DNA from: Neisseria wadsworthii 9715 | GTDB taxonomy: Bacteria > Pseudomonadota > Gammaproteobacteria > Burkholderiales > Neisseriaceae | Assembly: GCF_000227765.1 (NCBI RefSeq) | Contig: NZ_JH165159.1 | Location: 2,197,532 to 2,233,585, forward strand | Direction of reading: 5' to 3' | Length of the DNA: 36,054 bases | Part shown: positions 21,085 to 30,144 of the stretch, in pieces | Numbering within the stretch: the first letter of the stretch is position 1 | How the letters are laid out: each line of letters opens with the position of its first letter | Notes under the pieces: generated by a model | What the model was told of the DNA's origin: nothing | Database searches by the model: none | The model's input: only the letters and a program-made list of their open reading frames with translations | Program-made: the position numbers and the translations under genes

Positions 21085-23769
21085 ATGTCTGCCATCGAAA
21101 CCGCCCGCCGCTACTCACAATATCTTTCCCGTCATCTAGATAACGGCAACCTCAAGCCCGAGGTTCTGAACCCTCTGCTTTCCCGCCCGCTCGACGCTGC
21201 CGATTTTTATGCATTCGCTGATTGGGAACAATTGCAACACGATGAAAATGAAGCAGAGCTGGCGCGTCAGCTGCGGCTTCTTCGTCGTTATGTGATGGCG
21301 CACATCCTCATCCGCGATATAAACCGTATCAGCGATCTGAACGAAGTAACCGGCACCATCACCCGCTTTGCCGAATTCGCCGTGAACACAGCCTTAAACT
21401 ACGCCTACGCCTACTATCAAGATATGTACGGCACGCCGATCGGCCGATACAGCGGCACACCGCAACACTTGAGCGTTGTGGCCATGGGCAAAGCCGGCGG
21501 CTATGAGTTGAACGTGTCCTCCGACATCGACCTGATATTCATCTACCCCGAAAACGGCGACACCAACGGCAAACGCGAACGCACCAATCAGGAATTCTTC
21601 ACCAAAGTCGGCCAAAAATTAATCACCTTGTTAAACGACATCACCGCCGACGGCCAAGTGTTCCGCGTAGACATGCGCCTGCGGCCCGACGGCGACAGTG
21701 GCCCGCTCGTGCTCAGCGAAACCGCATTGGAGCAATACCTTATCACACAAGGCCGAGAATGGGAGCGCTACGCATGGTGCAAAGGCCGCATAATCACACC
21801 GCACCCCAACGATATTGCCGCACTCGTACGCCCCTTTGTATTCCGCAAATATCTGGATTTCAACGCCTATGAAGCCATGCGCGGACTGCACCGGCAAATC
21901 CGCCGCGAAGTGCAGAAAAAGGATATGGCCGACAACATCAAACTCGGCGCAGGCGGTATACGCGAAATCGAATTCATCGCCCAAATTTTCCAAATGATAC
22001 GCGGTGGCCAAATCCGTGCCCTGCAACTGAAAGGCACGCAGGAAACCCTGAAAAAGCTGGAAGAATTAAGCATTCTCAGCAGCGAAACCGTTGCCCGCCT
22101 GCTGGAAGCCTACCGTTTCCTACGCGACATCGAACACCGCTTGCAATACTGGGACGACCAGCAAACCCAAACCTTGCCGCAGCAGCCCGAACAGCAGCAA
22201 CTGCTGGCCGAAAGCATAGGCTTTGACAATTATGAAGCGTTTTCAGACAGGCTTCGCCAACACCGCCGCTTCGTCAACCAAACCTTCGAGCAAGTGCTTG
22301 CCGAGCCCGAAGAGCAACAAAACGAAGAAGCCCAAGAATTTGCCGCACTCTGGTACGAAGGCGGCGACGATGCCGAAAAGCATAAGCAGCTCGCCTCACT
22401 CGGCTTTGATGCCGACAGCGTTGCCGCACGGCTCGCACAACTAAAAAAAGGCAGCAAATACCGCCACTTGTCCGCCCGCGCACTGCACCGCTTCGATGCC
22501 ATAGTGCCGCAAATCATCGCCGCCGCCCAAACATGCAGCAACCCCACCCAAACCCTGTTCCGACTGCTCGATTTTCTCGAAACCGTCAGCACCCGTTCCT
22601 CATATCTTGCCTTTCTGCATGAATATCCCAAACAATTGCAGCAACTTGCCGAAATCATGAGCCAAAGCTCATGGGTGGCCGATTATCTGCAACGTCATCC
22701 CGTTTTGCTTGACGGCCTGCTTTCATCGCAATTAATGGTGCAGACGCAAGACTGGCCCAAAATTAGCGCGGAGCTCGCCCAAACCCTCGAAGCCTGCGAC
22801 GACACGGAAAATAAAATGGACACGCTGCGCCATTTCCAACATGCGCAAACTTTCCGCTTAGCCGTGCAGGATTTGGCAGGCTTATGGAAAGTGGAAGCCC
22901 TCAGCGACGAGCTTTCCCTGATTGCCGACATCATCCTCACCCAAACCCTGATTCACGCATGGCGCGACATGCCGAAAACCCATACCGACACCCCATGCTT
23001 CGCCATCATCGGCTACGGCAAGCTCGGCGGCAAAGAGCTGGGCTACACCTCCGACCTCGATCTGGTTTTCCTATACGACGACCCGCATCCCGACGCTTCC
23101 GACACCTACACCCGCCTCGCCCGCAGGCTGACCACCTGGCTCTCCGGCAGCACCGGTGCCGGCACGCTCTATGATGTTGACCTGCGCCTACGCCCCAACG
23201 GCGACAGCGGCTTTCTCGCCCACACCGTGGCCGCCTTTGAAAAATACCAACACGAAAACGCCTGGACGTGGGAACACCAAGCCCTCACCCGCGCCCGCTA
23301 TATCGCCGGTTCACCCGAAATCGGTAACGCTTTTGAGCGCATCCGCCGCGACATACTCACCCAGGAGCGCAACGCCGACAAACTGCGCAACGAAATCATT
23401 GAAATGCGCGAAAAAATGTTTCCGACCCACCCTCCGCTAGACAGTGATGTAAAGTATGCGCGCGGCGGCATAGTTGATGTAGAATTCATTGTGCAATACC
23501 TGATTCTCGCCCAATCACGCCATTGCCCCGCCTTGCTGGAAAACTACGGCAACATCGCCCTTTTGCGCATTGCCGCCGAACACGGCCTGATTGATCAAGA
23601 ATCCGCACGTCTCAGCCGCCGCGCCTACCGCTTTTTCCGCAAACTGCAACACGATAGAAAATTACGCGATGTAGAAAAAATCGAAGCTGGTGAAGAATTG
23701 TCGGCGCATTATCAAGCAGTGAAAAAGCTGTGGCAGGAAGTATTCGACGAAGCACCGAAAACAGTTTGA
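21085..23769 (+). CDS. glnE: Bifunctional glutamine synthetase adenylyltransferase/deadenylase
   Basis: The 894-residue enzyme adds AMP to glutamine synthetase and removes it, switching nitrogen assimilation in response to PII and glutamine. It has the expected tandem build: an N-terminal nucleotidyltransferase half with MGKAGGYELNVSSDIDLIFIY (near residues 134-154, deadenylation) and a C-terminal half with YGKLGGKELGYTSDLDLVFLYDD (near 645-667, adenylylation). Each is followed by RLRPDGDSG or RLRPNGDSG and a helical GlnD-UTase-like domain (KLGAGGIREIEFIAQ; YARGGIVDVEFIVQ). It is slightly shorter than E. coli GlnE (946). A DUS-like copy lies in the coding region at 22242-22253. The start at 21085 has no strong ribosome binding site. 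It ends in a DUS pair. Confidence 0.96.
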   Translation: MSAIETARRYSQYLSRHLDNGNLKPEVLNPLLSRPLDAADFYAFADWEQLQHDENEAELARQLRLLRRYVMAHILIRDINRISDLNEVTGTITRFAEFAVNTALNYAYAYYQDMYGTPIGRYSGTPQHLSVVAMGKAGGYELNVSSDIDLIFIYPENGDTNGKRERTNQEFFTKVGQKLITLLNDITADGQVFRVDMRLRPDGDSGPLVLSETALEQYLITQGREWERYAWCKGRIITPHPNDIAALVRPFVFRKYLDFNAYEAMRGLHRQIRREVQKKDMADNIKLGAGGIREIEFIAQIFQMIRGGQIRALQLKGTQETLKKLEELSILSSETVARLLEAYRFLRDIEHRLQYWDDQQTQTLPQQPEQQQLLAESIGFDNYEAFSDRLRQHRRFVNQTFEQVLAEPEEQQNEEAQEFAALWYEGGDDAEKHKQLASLGFDADSVAARLAQLKKGSKYRHLSARALHRFDAIVPQIIAAAQTCSNPTQTLFRLLDFLETVSTRSSYLAFLHEYPKQLQQLAEIMSQSSWVADYLQRHPVLLDGLLSSQLMVQTQDWPKISAELAQTLEACDDTENKMDTLRHFQHAQTFRLAVQDLAGLWKVEALSDELSLIADIILTQTLIHAWRDMPKTHTDTPCFAIIGYGKLGGKELGYTSDLDLVFLYDDPHPDASDTYTRLARRLTTWLSGSTGAGTLYDVDLRLRPNGDSGFLAHTVAAFEKYQHENAWTWEHQALTRARYIAGSPEIGNAFERIRRDILTQERNADKLRNEIIEMREKMFPTHPPLDSDVKYARGGIVDVEFIVQYLILAQSRHCPALLENYGNIALLRIAAEHGLIDQESARLSRRAYRFFRKLQHDRKLRDVEKIEAGEELSAHYQAVKKLWQEVFDEAPKTV
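22242..22253 (-). repeat. Variant DUS inside glnE
   Basis: TTCAGACAGGCT, the complement of AGCCTGTCTGAA (first base changed), encoding part of FSDRLR. Confidence 0.75.
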
Positions 23770-23777
23770 AACAACAA

Positions 23778-23810
23778 AGCCTGTCTGAAACCCTTTTTTC
23801 AGACAGGCAT
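23778..23810. repeat. DUS pair behind glnE (one variant)
   Basis: Forward variant AGCCTGTCTGAA (23778-23789) and exact complement (23798-23809), 8-nt loop with Ts. A likely glnE terminator. Confidence 0.85.
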
Positions 23811-23869
23811 TTCAAGCAATCCAACACTTATCCTTATAAACAACCTCCCAACAAATACACCGAATACAC

Positions 23870-24127
23870 ATGAGCACAATCAAAATTGCCTTGGCCGCCC
23901 TATTGGTTATCTGGTTTCTTGCCAGCATCGTGTGGGGCAGCATCTGGATGAATCTGGTTACCTCCAGCCAGGAAGATAAAGAAGAATTTCTCAACGAGCA
24001 CGTTCGCTCCCCCTCAGACCGCATAGGCATAAGCATGCTGCGTTTTCCTGTGTTGCACTTAATCATCTGGCTGATTAATGTAGTCGGATTATGCTGGGTA
24101 GCCACCGGCTGGTGGCAGAGTTTATAA
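23870..24127 (+). CDS. Small two-helix membrane protein of unknown function
   Basis: I do not recognise this 85-residue protein. It has two hydrophobic segments (about residues 5-26 and 59-80) joined by a charged loop (SSQEDKEEFLNEHVRSPSDRIG). The first helix has features of a signal anchor; the termini would lie on the same side, probably periplasmic or cytoplasmic with equal likelihood. It stands alone between DUS pairs, followed by a perfect terminator at 24147-24189. The coding pattern (ATG start, clean stop, own terminator) supports a real gene. The neighbours glnE and sspA give no functional hint. Confidence 0.75.
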   Translation: MSTIKIALAALLVIWFLASIVWGSIWMNLVTSSQEDKEEFLNEHVRSPSDRIGISMLRFPVLHLIIWLINVVGLCWVATGWWQSL

Positions 24128-24146
24128 AGAATGCTTTGGCCAAATT

Positions 24147-24189
24147 AAAAAATGCCTGTCTGAAATATTCTTTCAGACAGGCATTTTTT
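24147..24189. terminator. Perfect DUS-pair terminator
   Basis: AAAAAATGCCTGTCTGAA and TTCAGACAGGCATTTTTT form an 18-bp stem (exact DUS at 24153-24164 and 24172-24183) with A-run and T-run on either side, so it should work in both directions. It is the clearest DUS terminator of the window. Confidence 0.93.
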
Positions 24190-24221
24190 CCATTTAAAAA
24201 CAATGAACTATCATCATTTTC

Positions 24222-24250
24222 TTGGTTTTTTCCCGCAAAAATATTATACT
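24222..24250 (+). promoter_or_regulatory. Promoter of sspA
   Basis: TTGGTT (24222-24227), 17-bp spacer, TATACT (24245-24250), giving a leader of about 50 nt before the sspA ATG. Confidence 0.65.
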
Positions 24251-24306
24251 GCTTCATATTTTCTTTCCTAACACACCCCTTAAAAATATTTAGGAGCCGT
24301 TCCAAC

Positions 24307-24912
24307 ATGATGATTCTTTATTCAGGTATTACCTGCCCGTTCAGCCACCGTTGCCGTTTTGTGCTTTTCGAAAAAGGTATGGATTTTGAAATCAAAGATG
24401 TAGACGTGTTCAACAAGCCGGAAGACTTGGCCATTATGAACCCGTATAACCAAGTGCCCGTTTTGGTGGAACGCGACTTGATTCTGCATGAATCCAACAT
24501 TATCAACGAATATATCGACGAACGTTTCCCACATCCGCAATTGATGCCGGGAGATCCTGTAATGCGCGGCCGAGGCCGTTTGGTATTGTTTCGTCTGGAA
24601 AAAGAGCTATTCAGCCATGTTCACGTTTTGGAAGACCCTGAAGCTACACCAAAAGAGCAGGCAAAAGCGCGTGAAGCCATTACCAGCGGCCTGACCGTGC
24701 TTGCCCCCGCGTTCAACAAAAACAAATACATTCTAGGCGACGAATTTTCTATGATTGACGTAGCCATCGCCCCGTTATTGTGGCGCTTAAACCATTACGA
24801 TATCAAATTGGGTAAATCAGCTGCACCATTATTAAAATATGCAGAGCGGATTTTCCAACGTGAGGCCTTTATCGAAGCGCTCACTCCGGCTGAAAAAGCC
24901 ATGCGCCGTTAA
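24307..24912 (+). CDS. sspA: Stringent starvation protein A
   Basis: The 201-residue protein has a glutathione-S-transferase fold: thioredoxin-like N-domain (residues 1-80, MMILYSGITCPFSHRCRFVLFEKGM, YNQVPVLVERDLILHESNIINEYIDERFPHP) and a helical C-domain. SspA proteins bind RNA polymerase and adjust transcription in stationary phase and during acid or nutrient stress; they usually lack transferase activity. I set the start at 24307, which has TAGGAG upstream and a promoter that fits. A longer frame from 24091 would pass through the DUS terminator. sspB follows, as in most proteobacteria, separated by a hairpin. Confidence 0.94.
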   Translation: MMILYSGITCPFSHRCRFVLFEKGMDFEIKDVDVFNKPEDLAIMNPYNQVPVLVERDLILHESNIINEYIDERFPHPQLMPGDPVMRGRGRLVLFRLEKELFSHVHVLEDPEATPKEQAKAREAITSGLTVLAPAFNKNKYILGDEFSMIDVAIAPLLWRLNHYDIKLGKSAAPLLKYAERIFQREAFIEALTPAEKAMRR

Positions 24913-24920
24913 TCAACCGC

Positions 24921-24946
24921 AAGGGAAAGCATGGCTTTCCCTTTCT
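24921..24946 (+). terminator. Hairpin between sspA and sspB
   Basis: AAGGGAAAGC (24921-24930) pairs with GCTTTCCCTT (24934-24943), 10-bp stem with a T-rich tail. Probably a partial terminator, since sspB follows 70 bases later. Confidence 0.7.
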
Positions 24947-25012
24947 ATTACGGTGAAACATTCTCAAGCAGCCACTCAACCGCTTTAAATTATTTTAAAT
25001 GGACAAAGCCGT

Positions 25013-25411
25013 ATGACAACCAGCACCAAGCCTTATTTACTCCGCGCCCTTTATGAATGGTGTGTTGACAACAGCCAAACGCCCCATATCGTAGCATGGG
25101 TCAACGAACACACGCGTGTACCGATGCAATATGTACGCGACAATGAAATCGTATTAAACATCGGCCCTGCCGCCAGCCCAAATGTGAGTATTGATGACGA
25201 ATGGATTCATTTCTCCGCACGTTTCGGCGGCGTAGCGCATGAAATCTGGATTCCCGTAGGCCATGTCGTGAGCATTTTCGCCCGCGAAAGCGGTGAAGGT
25301 ATGGGTTTTGAAGTAGAGCCCTGGCAGCCCGAAAGCGCGCCGACCAACAAGAGTGACACACCGCCCGATGGTGATACACCCAAGAAAAAAGGGCTGAAGC
25401 TCGTGAAATAA
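25013..25411 (+). CDS. sspB: ClpXP protease specificity-enhancing factor SspB
   Basis: The 132-residue adaptor binds ssrA-tagged peptides from stalled ribosomes and delivers them to ClpXP. The peptide-binding domain spans residues 6-110 (KPYLLRALYEWCVDNSQTPHIVAWVNEH, EIVLNIGPAASPNV, FSARFGGVAHEIWIPVGHVVSIFARESGEGM). A disordered acidic linker follows, ending in KKGLKLVK, the ClpX-docking tail (compare the LRVVK-type end of E. coli SspB). The gene is adjacent to sspA, the usual pair. No DUS lies within it. Confidence 0.94.
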   Translation: MTTSTKPYLLRALYEWCVDNSQTPHIVAWVNEHTRVPMQYVRDNEIVLNIGPAASPNVSIDDEWIHFSARFGGVAHEIWIPVGHVVSIFARESGEGMGFEVEPWQPESAPTNKSDTPPDGDTPKKKGLKLVK

Positions 25412-25477
25412 ACTGTTCCGAGTGAAACAAAAGGCTGAACCATTCTATCTCCTGCTTCAGCACTATACTTTATGGGA

Positions 25478-25486
25478 TGATATAAT
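25478..25486 (+). promoter_or_regulatory. Extended -10 promoter of truB
   Basis: TGATATAAT: consensus TATAAT (25481-25486) preceded by TGn. There is no good -35 (TTCAGC region), which extended -10 promoters tolerate. It lies 31 bases before the truB ATG. Confidence 0.55.
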
Positions 25487-25517
25487 CCACCTCTTTTTTC
25501 AGCCACCCCAACAACGC

Positions 25518-26438
25518 ATGAACAAGCCGCAAAAAAAGCGCAAGCTCAACGGTGTATTACTGCTCGACAAACCTACCGGCCTTTCCAGTAACAGCGCCCT
25601 GCAAAAAGCCCGCCGAATTTTCAATGCCGAAAAAGCGGGCCACACCGGCGTACTCGATCCACTGGCCACCGGCCTTTTACCTGTGTGTTTCGGTGAAGCC
25701 ACCAAGTTTGCCCAGTACCTTTTAGATGCCGATAAAGGTTATACCGCCACGCTCAAACTCGGCGAAGCCACCACCACCGGCGATGCCGAAGGAGAAATTA
25801 TCGCTACTGCACCCATACCCGAAAGCAGGGAAGGTTTTCAAGCTGCCTGCACAGCGTTAACCGGCGCTATCCGCCAAGTACCGCCCATGTTTTCAGCTCT
25901 CAAACACGAAGGCCGACCGCTTTACGAATACGCCCGAAAAGGTATTGTGATAGAACGCAAGCCGCGCGATATCATTATCCACAGCATTGAAATTACCGAA
26001 TTTTCACCACCTAAGGCCGTGATTGACGTACGTTGCAGCAAAGGCACTTATATCCGCACGCTCAGCGAAGATATCGCAAAAAAAATGGGCACTTTCGCCC
26101 ACCTTACCGCTCTGCGCCGAACCGAAACCGCGGGATTCAGCATCAATCAAACCCATACCCTCGAATCACTGGAAGCACTCAACGAAACCGAACGTGATAC
26201 CTTGCTGCTACCATGCGATGCTTTAGTGCAACATCTACCCGAAATACATCTAAATAATAACGAAATTAAACAGCTGCGTTTCGGACAGCAACCCGCTTGC
26301 CACAATCAAAACCTACCTGCCGAAACGCCGCTACGCGCGTACAGCATACAAAACGAATTTATCGGCTTGATAGAATATCTCCCCCGCTATGCCTGTCTGA
26401 AAAGTGTCAGGTTAATGAACACCGGAAATGCAATTTGA
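25518..26438 (+). CDS. truB: tRNA pseudouridine(55) synthase
   Basis: The 306-residue enzyme isomerises U55 in the T-loop of tRNAs. The catalytic aspartate is Asp47 in GHTGVLDPLATGLLPV, and NGVLLLDKPTGLSSN and SALKHEGRPLYEYARKG are standard TruB blocks. I start at 25518 (MNKPQKKRKL); the longer frame from 25422 would contain the promoter. The C-terminus ends in YACLKSVRLMNTGNAI, whose ACLK part is written by an exact DUS (26390-26401), so the tail of the protein has been shaped by the uptake signal. The gene is not linked here to rbfA/infB, its frequent neighbours. Confidence 0.95.
   Translation: MNKPQKKRKLNGVLLLDKPTGLSSNSALQKARRIFNAEKAGHTGVLDPLATGLLPVCFGEATKFAQYLLDADKGYTATLKLGEATTTGDAEGEIIATAPIPESREGFQAACTALTGAIRQVPPMFSALKHEGRPLYEYARKGIVIERKPRDIIIHSIEITEFSPPKAVIDVRCSKGTYIRTLSEDIAKKMGTFAHLTALRRTETAGFSINQTHTLESLEALNETERDTLLLPCDALVQHLPEIHLNNNEIKQLRFGQQPACHNQNLPAETPLRAYSIQNEFIGLIEYLPRYACLKSVRLMNTGNAI
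26390..26401 (+). repeat. DUS at the 3' end of truB
   Basis: Exact DUS inside the coding sequence, 37 bases before the stop-codon end of truB. The gap 26439-26671 after truB holds only a possible -10 (TACAAT, 26635-26640) for gph. Confidence 0.9.
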
Positions 26439-26671
26439 ACACAGCAACACCAACCAACACTTTGTTAGAGCAAATAAACTTATCACCACGAAACTGAACC
26501 TTTTTTATACATCGTCCACTACTTTGTCATACTACCCATACAGTCTGTGTTTCGCAGCCTGATTCTGAATATTAAGTTTTCGGCTATATGGTCAAATTGA
26601 CGGCCAAACCTAGAGACATACGCTTTTTTTGTTATACAATAACCTCTCTCTTCCCCTATACATAAAATAAT

Positions 26672-27385
26672 ATGAATCCAACCACTCTCGCCCATGTTCA
26701 AGCCGCTGCTTTCGACCTAGACGGTACACTTTGTGATTCCATTCCCGATTTAGCCGCCGCCGCCAACGCCACCTGCCAACACATGGGCTTGCCTACGCTG
26801 CCGGATAAAGTCGTAGAAAGCTACGTAGGAGACGGCATCGCCAAACTTGTCCACCGCATCTTAACCGAAACCCGCGAAGAAGAAGCACCACAGTCACAAT
26901 GGGAAGAAGCATTTGCCTTTTTCATGCAATATTATCGCGAGCATTTGTCTGACTTTACCCGAGCTTATCCTGAAACTGAAGCCGGCCTCGGTTTGCTTAA
27001 ATCATTAGGCATTCCACTGGCTGTGATTACCAATAAAAACGAGCTATTGGCAGTTGAGCTACTCAAACAACTCAAACTCGCCGACTATTTCAGCCTGATT
27101 CTCGGCGGCGACAGCCTGTCTGAAAAAAAACCCAACCCGCTACCACTGCAACACGCCGCTGAAGTATTGGGTGTGGATGTGAAAAACATGCTTATGGTTG
27201 GTGATTCACACAATGACATCCTTGCTGCCAAAGCCGCAGGCTGTATGAGCGTGGGTGTATCTTTTGGTTATGGCAATATGGCAGAGCTTTCTAAAAAAAG
27301 CAGCACCAAACCTGACTGCGTTATCAATTCATTACCGGAAATCTACGAAAATCTGCGCCCGCAAACAGATCCAGACAATAAATAA
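26672..27385 (+). CDS. gph: Phosphoglycolate phosphatase (HAD family)
   Basis: The 237-residue HAD phosphatase most likely hydrolyses 2-phosphoglycolate formed during DNA repair. The nucleophile is Asp15 in AFDLDGTLCDSIPDLA with the acid-base Asp17. Motif II is AVITNKNE, motif III Lys in LSEKKPNP, and motif IV MVGDSHNDILAAKAAG. The helical cap between residues 20 and 90 matches Gph. Other HAD phosphatases share these motifs, so the substrate is inferred from overall similarity. A variant DUS at 27113-27124 encodes the SLSEK of motif III, placing it in a functional loop. A DUS pair follows the stop. Confidence 0.88.
   Translation: MNPTTLAHVQAAAFDLDGTLCDSIPDLAAAANATCQHMGLPTLPDKVVESYVGDGIAKLVHRILTETREEEAPQSQWEEAFAFFMQYYREHLSDFTRAYPETEAGLGLLKSLGIPLAVITNKNELLAVELLKQLKLADYFSLILGGDSLSEKKPNPLPLQHAAEVLGVDVKNMLMVGDSHNDILAAKAAGCMSVGVSFGYGNMAELSKKSSTKPDCVINSLPEIYENLRPQTDPDNK
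27113..27124 (+). repeat. Variant DUS inside gph
   Basis: AGCCTGTCTGAA (first base changed), read in frame as Ser-Leu-Ser-Glu just before the motif III lysine. Confidence 0.75.
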
Positions 27386-27390
27386 AATAT

Positions 27391-27429
27391 AACAATGCCT
27401 GTCTGAAACATATTCAGACAGGCATTGTT
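27391..27429. repeat. Inverted DUS pair behind gph
   Basis: Exact DUS at 27396-27407 and complement at 27413-27424. The stem extends to AACAATGCC/GGCATTGTT with a 5-nt loop. A likely terminator, 31 bases before recX. Confidence 0.9.
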
Positions 27430-27459
27430 ATCTTACACCACTACTCTCATTCAAATAAC

Positions 27460-27912
27460 ATGTCAAAAAAATCCCTTCGCGCCCGAGCACTCGATATTCT
27501 CTCCCGCCGTGAAATCAGCCGAATTGAGCTTAAACGAAAACTTTCGCCCTATGCCGAAAGCGAAGAGGAAGTAGAAAAAGTGTTAAATGAATTTGCCGAG
27601 CGTAACTGGCAATCTGACCAACGCTTTACCGAATCATTTATTCACAGCAAAAGCGATCGCTACGGCACACGAAGGTTGAAGCAGGCATTAGCAGAAAAAG
27701 GCATTGATGCAAGTACAGCTCAAACCTTTATGCCTGATCATGCGAAAGAATTAGCAACCGCTAAAAACGTGCTACGCAAAAAATTCAAACAACCTCCGGC
27801 AGATTTGGCTGATAAATACAAACATATGCGCTTCCTTGTTTACCGGGGCTTCGATATAGACACTATCAATCAAGCTATAAAGTCTGCATGGGGAGACGAA
27901 GAACATGAATAA
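27460..27912 (+). CDS. recX: Recombination regulatory protein RecX
   Basis: The 150-residue basic, all-helical protein is RecX, which caps or modulates RecA filaments; in gonococci it affects recombination and pilin variation. The three RecX repeats are visible: LRARALDILSRREISRIELKRKLSPYAESEEEVEKVLNEFAERNWQSDQRFTESFI, then SKSDRYGTRRLKQALAEKGIDASTAQTF, then KFKQPPADLADKYKHMRFLVYRGFDIDTINQAI. There is no ribosome binding site of note. recA is not adjacent. It converges on pilQ, with a bidirectional hairpin between them. Confidence 0.93.
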   Translation: MSKKSLRARALDILSRREISRIELKRKLSPYAESEEEVEKVLNEFAERNWQSDQRFTESFIHSKSDRYGTRRLKQALAEKGIDASTAQTFMPDHAKELATAKNVLRKKFKQPPADLADKYKHMRFLVYRGFDIDTINQAIKSAWGDEEHE

Positions 27913-27943
27913 AACGGCACCTATTAATCAATAGGTGCCGTTT
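27912..27943. terminator. Bidirectional terminator between recX and pilQ
   Basis: AAACGGCACCTATT (27912-27925) pairs with AATAGGTGCCGTTT (27930-27943), 14-bp perfect stem, 4-nt loop, T-rich on both strands. It is not DUS-based. Confidence 0.9.
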
Positions 27944-27961
27944 CTTTATGTCACAAGATTA

Positions 27962-30124
27962 TTAATAGCGTAAATTACTACCTTGATAATCAATGATGCG
28001 CGGCGTGATAAAAATCAACAGCTCACTTCTCTCTTCGTTGCGGGTACGTGATTTAAACAAGTTACCAACCACAGGAATATCACCCAACAGAGGCACTTTT
28101 CTGATACCGTTAGAATTAATTTCTTCATAAATACCGCCAAGAACTAAAGTGCCGCCATCTTCAACCATCGCTCGGGTTTCCAAGTTATTGGTATCAATAC
28201 AAGGTTCACCATTGCTACCACCGCAGCTTTGATTTACTGAGTCTTTATTGATTTTCACATCCATAATGATTTGACCGTCGGGTGTAATGTGCGGCGTTAC
28301 ACGTAAGCCCAACACAGCTTTTTTGAACGATACATCAGTTGCACCGCTGGATGTTTCCGAAGTGTACGGAATCTCAGTACCAGACTCAATTACGGCTTCT
28401 TTCCTGTCTTGCGTCAAAACGCGCGGATTAGAAATAGTTTTCGCCTTATTTTGTGCCTGTTGGGCTTGTAATTCCAAACTCAAAGCACCCGAAGCCATTT
28501 TATGAATCAACGCAACGCTGGAAGTGGCTGCCGCAATAGGCAAGTTAACGTTAGGATCCCATGAGTAAGGTGTTGGTGTTGGTGCTTGATATCTGCTACC
28601 ACTATCAAGTGCACTTGCTAGGGCATTGTATTCCGCACGTCTGTTATCACCATAAGCATTATTGTTTTTAATAGCATTGTTAAGGTTATTTCCCCAGCTA
28701 TTGGTTCCATTTGAACCACCATAGCCAAACTTCACACCAATATCACGTGAGAATCCGTCAGAAGCACGCACAATTCGAGCTTCTACCATCACTTGACGAG
28801 TAGGAACGTCCAATTCCTCTATCAACTTTTGGAATTTCCGGATAACTGTATTATTATCGGTAATAATCAGTGTATTTGTACCCGGATCAATTAACGCACT
28901 GCCCCGTTTACTTAAAATGCTGTTTGCAGTATTGTTGCTACCACCTTCCTCCAGCCTCAAAACTTTACGGAACTCTTCTACGTTTTTGTATTTAAGCTGG
29001 AATGTTTGAGAATACAATGGACCTAAATCATTGATTTCATTCTGAGCTTGCAATGTGGCTTTATCTTTAGCTAACAACTCATCACGCGGAGCGACATTGA
29101 TAATATTGCCTTGTCGGCGCATATCCAGATTACGGGCTTCCAACACCAAATCTAAAGCCTGATCCCACGGCACATCTTTCAAGCTGAGAGTCATTTTGCC
29201 ACTTACACTGTCGCTGGCTACAATATTCATACCAGACTCTTTAGCCAAAATTTGCAAGATCGTGCGTACTTCTACGTCTTGGAAATCAAAAGATACCCTG
29301 CGGCCAGTAAAGTTTTTATTTCTTTTATTATTTTGCAATCCCGCATCTGCGACATTTGCCTTCGGTAAAACTTCAAAAGACATGCGTCCGCCGGAAATCT
29401 TTTCACGCACATCCCAGCTACCTTTATTTCTGATAACGATTTCGGTGTCATTACCAATACGTTTCAATACAATACCACGAACCGGTGTATTAAAATCAGA
29501 AACATCTAAGCTGCGTTGAGCTTGTGCGGGCAATGGATGATTTTTCAAAGTAATCACAACACGATCATTCTGGCGTTTTATAGAAGGATTACCATTAAAT
29601 GAAGGCGCACTAATATCTACAATACCTGCATTACCATTACCTTTACGGAAATCAACCGATGCAGAACTTACGGCCTGCTCCTGTTTTTTCACAATTATAC
29701 GGTCAGAGGCAGTTGGTTGACTTGATGCAGCGGGAGCTTCAGGTGCCTCATTCACGTAAACCCATACTTCATTACCTTTGATCTCAGAAGTATATTTACC
29801 CGCTTTATTCAAGCTTAGAACCACTCTTGTTTGACTGCCGTTTTTAACAGCACTGATTTGGTTCAATAAAGGATCTGCGTATTCCAAAACAGGCTGCTGC
29901 AAAGCAACATCAGTTGTCGGAAAATCCAGTGAAATGCGAGCAGGTGAATTGGTTACAAAACCACTCGGGGACACAACATCGCGGTCAAATTTGATTTTGA
30001 TAATTTTTTGATTATTAGGCAACGTTGATACATTAATATCTGTAATGTTGCCTGCAAAAGCTGAGGTTTGCATAGCCAAACCTAAGCTAATAGCTGAAAT
30101 AGTTTTCATACTGATAGGTTTCAT
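27962..30124 (-). CDS. pilQ: Type IV pilus secretin PilQ
   Basis: The 720-residue outer-membrane secretin forms the gated ring through which the pilus is extruded and DNA enters during transformation. In order: a signal peptide (about 1-24, ending AFA-G), two AMIN domains (about 25-130 and 155-255), an STN/N0 domain ([31 protein letters not shown]), an N1 domain, then the secretin core ([28 protein letters not shown] to [20 protein letters not shown] and [11 protein letters not shown]). The small basic repeats of meningococcal PilQ are not visible. An Asn-rich insert ([20 protein letters not shown]) lies in the secretin domain. It is the last gene of pilMNOPQ; recX, not aroK, follows. Confidence 0.96.
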   Translation of the reverse strand: MKPISMKTISAISLGLAMQTSAFAGNITDINVSTLPNNQKIIKIKFDRDVVSPSGFVTNSPARISLDFPTTDVALQQPVLEYADPLLNQISAVKNGSQTRVVLSLNKAGKYTSEIKGNEVWVYVNEAPEAPAASSQPTASDRIIVKKQEQAVSSASVDFRKGNGNAGIVDISAPSFNGNPSIKRQNDRVVITLKNHPLPAQAQRSLDVSDFNTPVRGIVLKRIGNDTEIVIRNKGSWDVREKISGGRMSFEVLPKANVADAGLQNNKRNKNFTGRRVSFDFQDVEVRTILQILAKESGMNIVASDSVSGKMTLSLKDVPWDQALDLVLEARNLDMRRQGNIINVAPRDELLAKDKATLQAQNEINDLGPLYSQTFQLKYKNVEEFRKVLRLEEGGSNNTANSILSKRGSALIDPGTNTLIITDNNTVIRKFQKLIEELDVPTRQVMVEARIVRASDGFSRDIGVKFGYGGSNGTNSWGNNLNNAIKNNNAYGDNRRAEYNALASALDSGSRYQAPTPTPYSWDPNVNLPIAAATSSVALIHKMASGALSLELQAQQAQNKAKTISNPRVLTQDRKEAVIESGTEIPYTSETSSGATDVSFKKAVLGLRVTPHITPDGQIIMDVKINKDSVNQSCGGSNGEPCIDTNNLETRAMVEDGGTLVLGGIYEEINSNGIRKVPLLGDIPVVGNLFKSRTRNEERSELLIFITPRIIDYQGSNLRY

Positions 30125-30144
30125 TAAAAGTTACCCCTTAAATA

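Noticed and set aside
21631-22026. Long frames opposite glnE and other GC-rich genes
   Set aside because: They are shadows of well-supported genes and have no motifs, starts or ribosome binding sites of their own.
24091-24306. N-terminal 72-residue extension of sspA
   Set aside because: It reads through a perfect DUS terminator and the sspA promoter; GST-fold homology starts at the ATG 24307.
30-27424. Regularly recurring 12-mer as a CRISPR or tandem array
   Set aside because: Copies are kilobases apart, in both orientations and mostly as hairpins; they are DNA uptake sequences.
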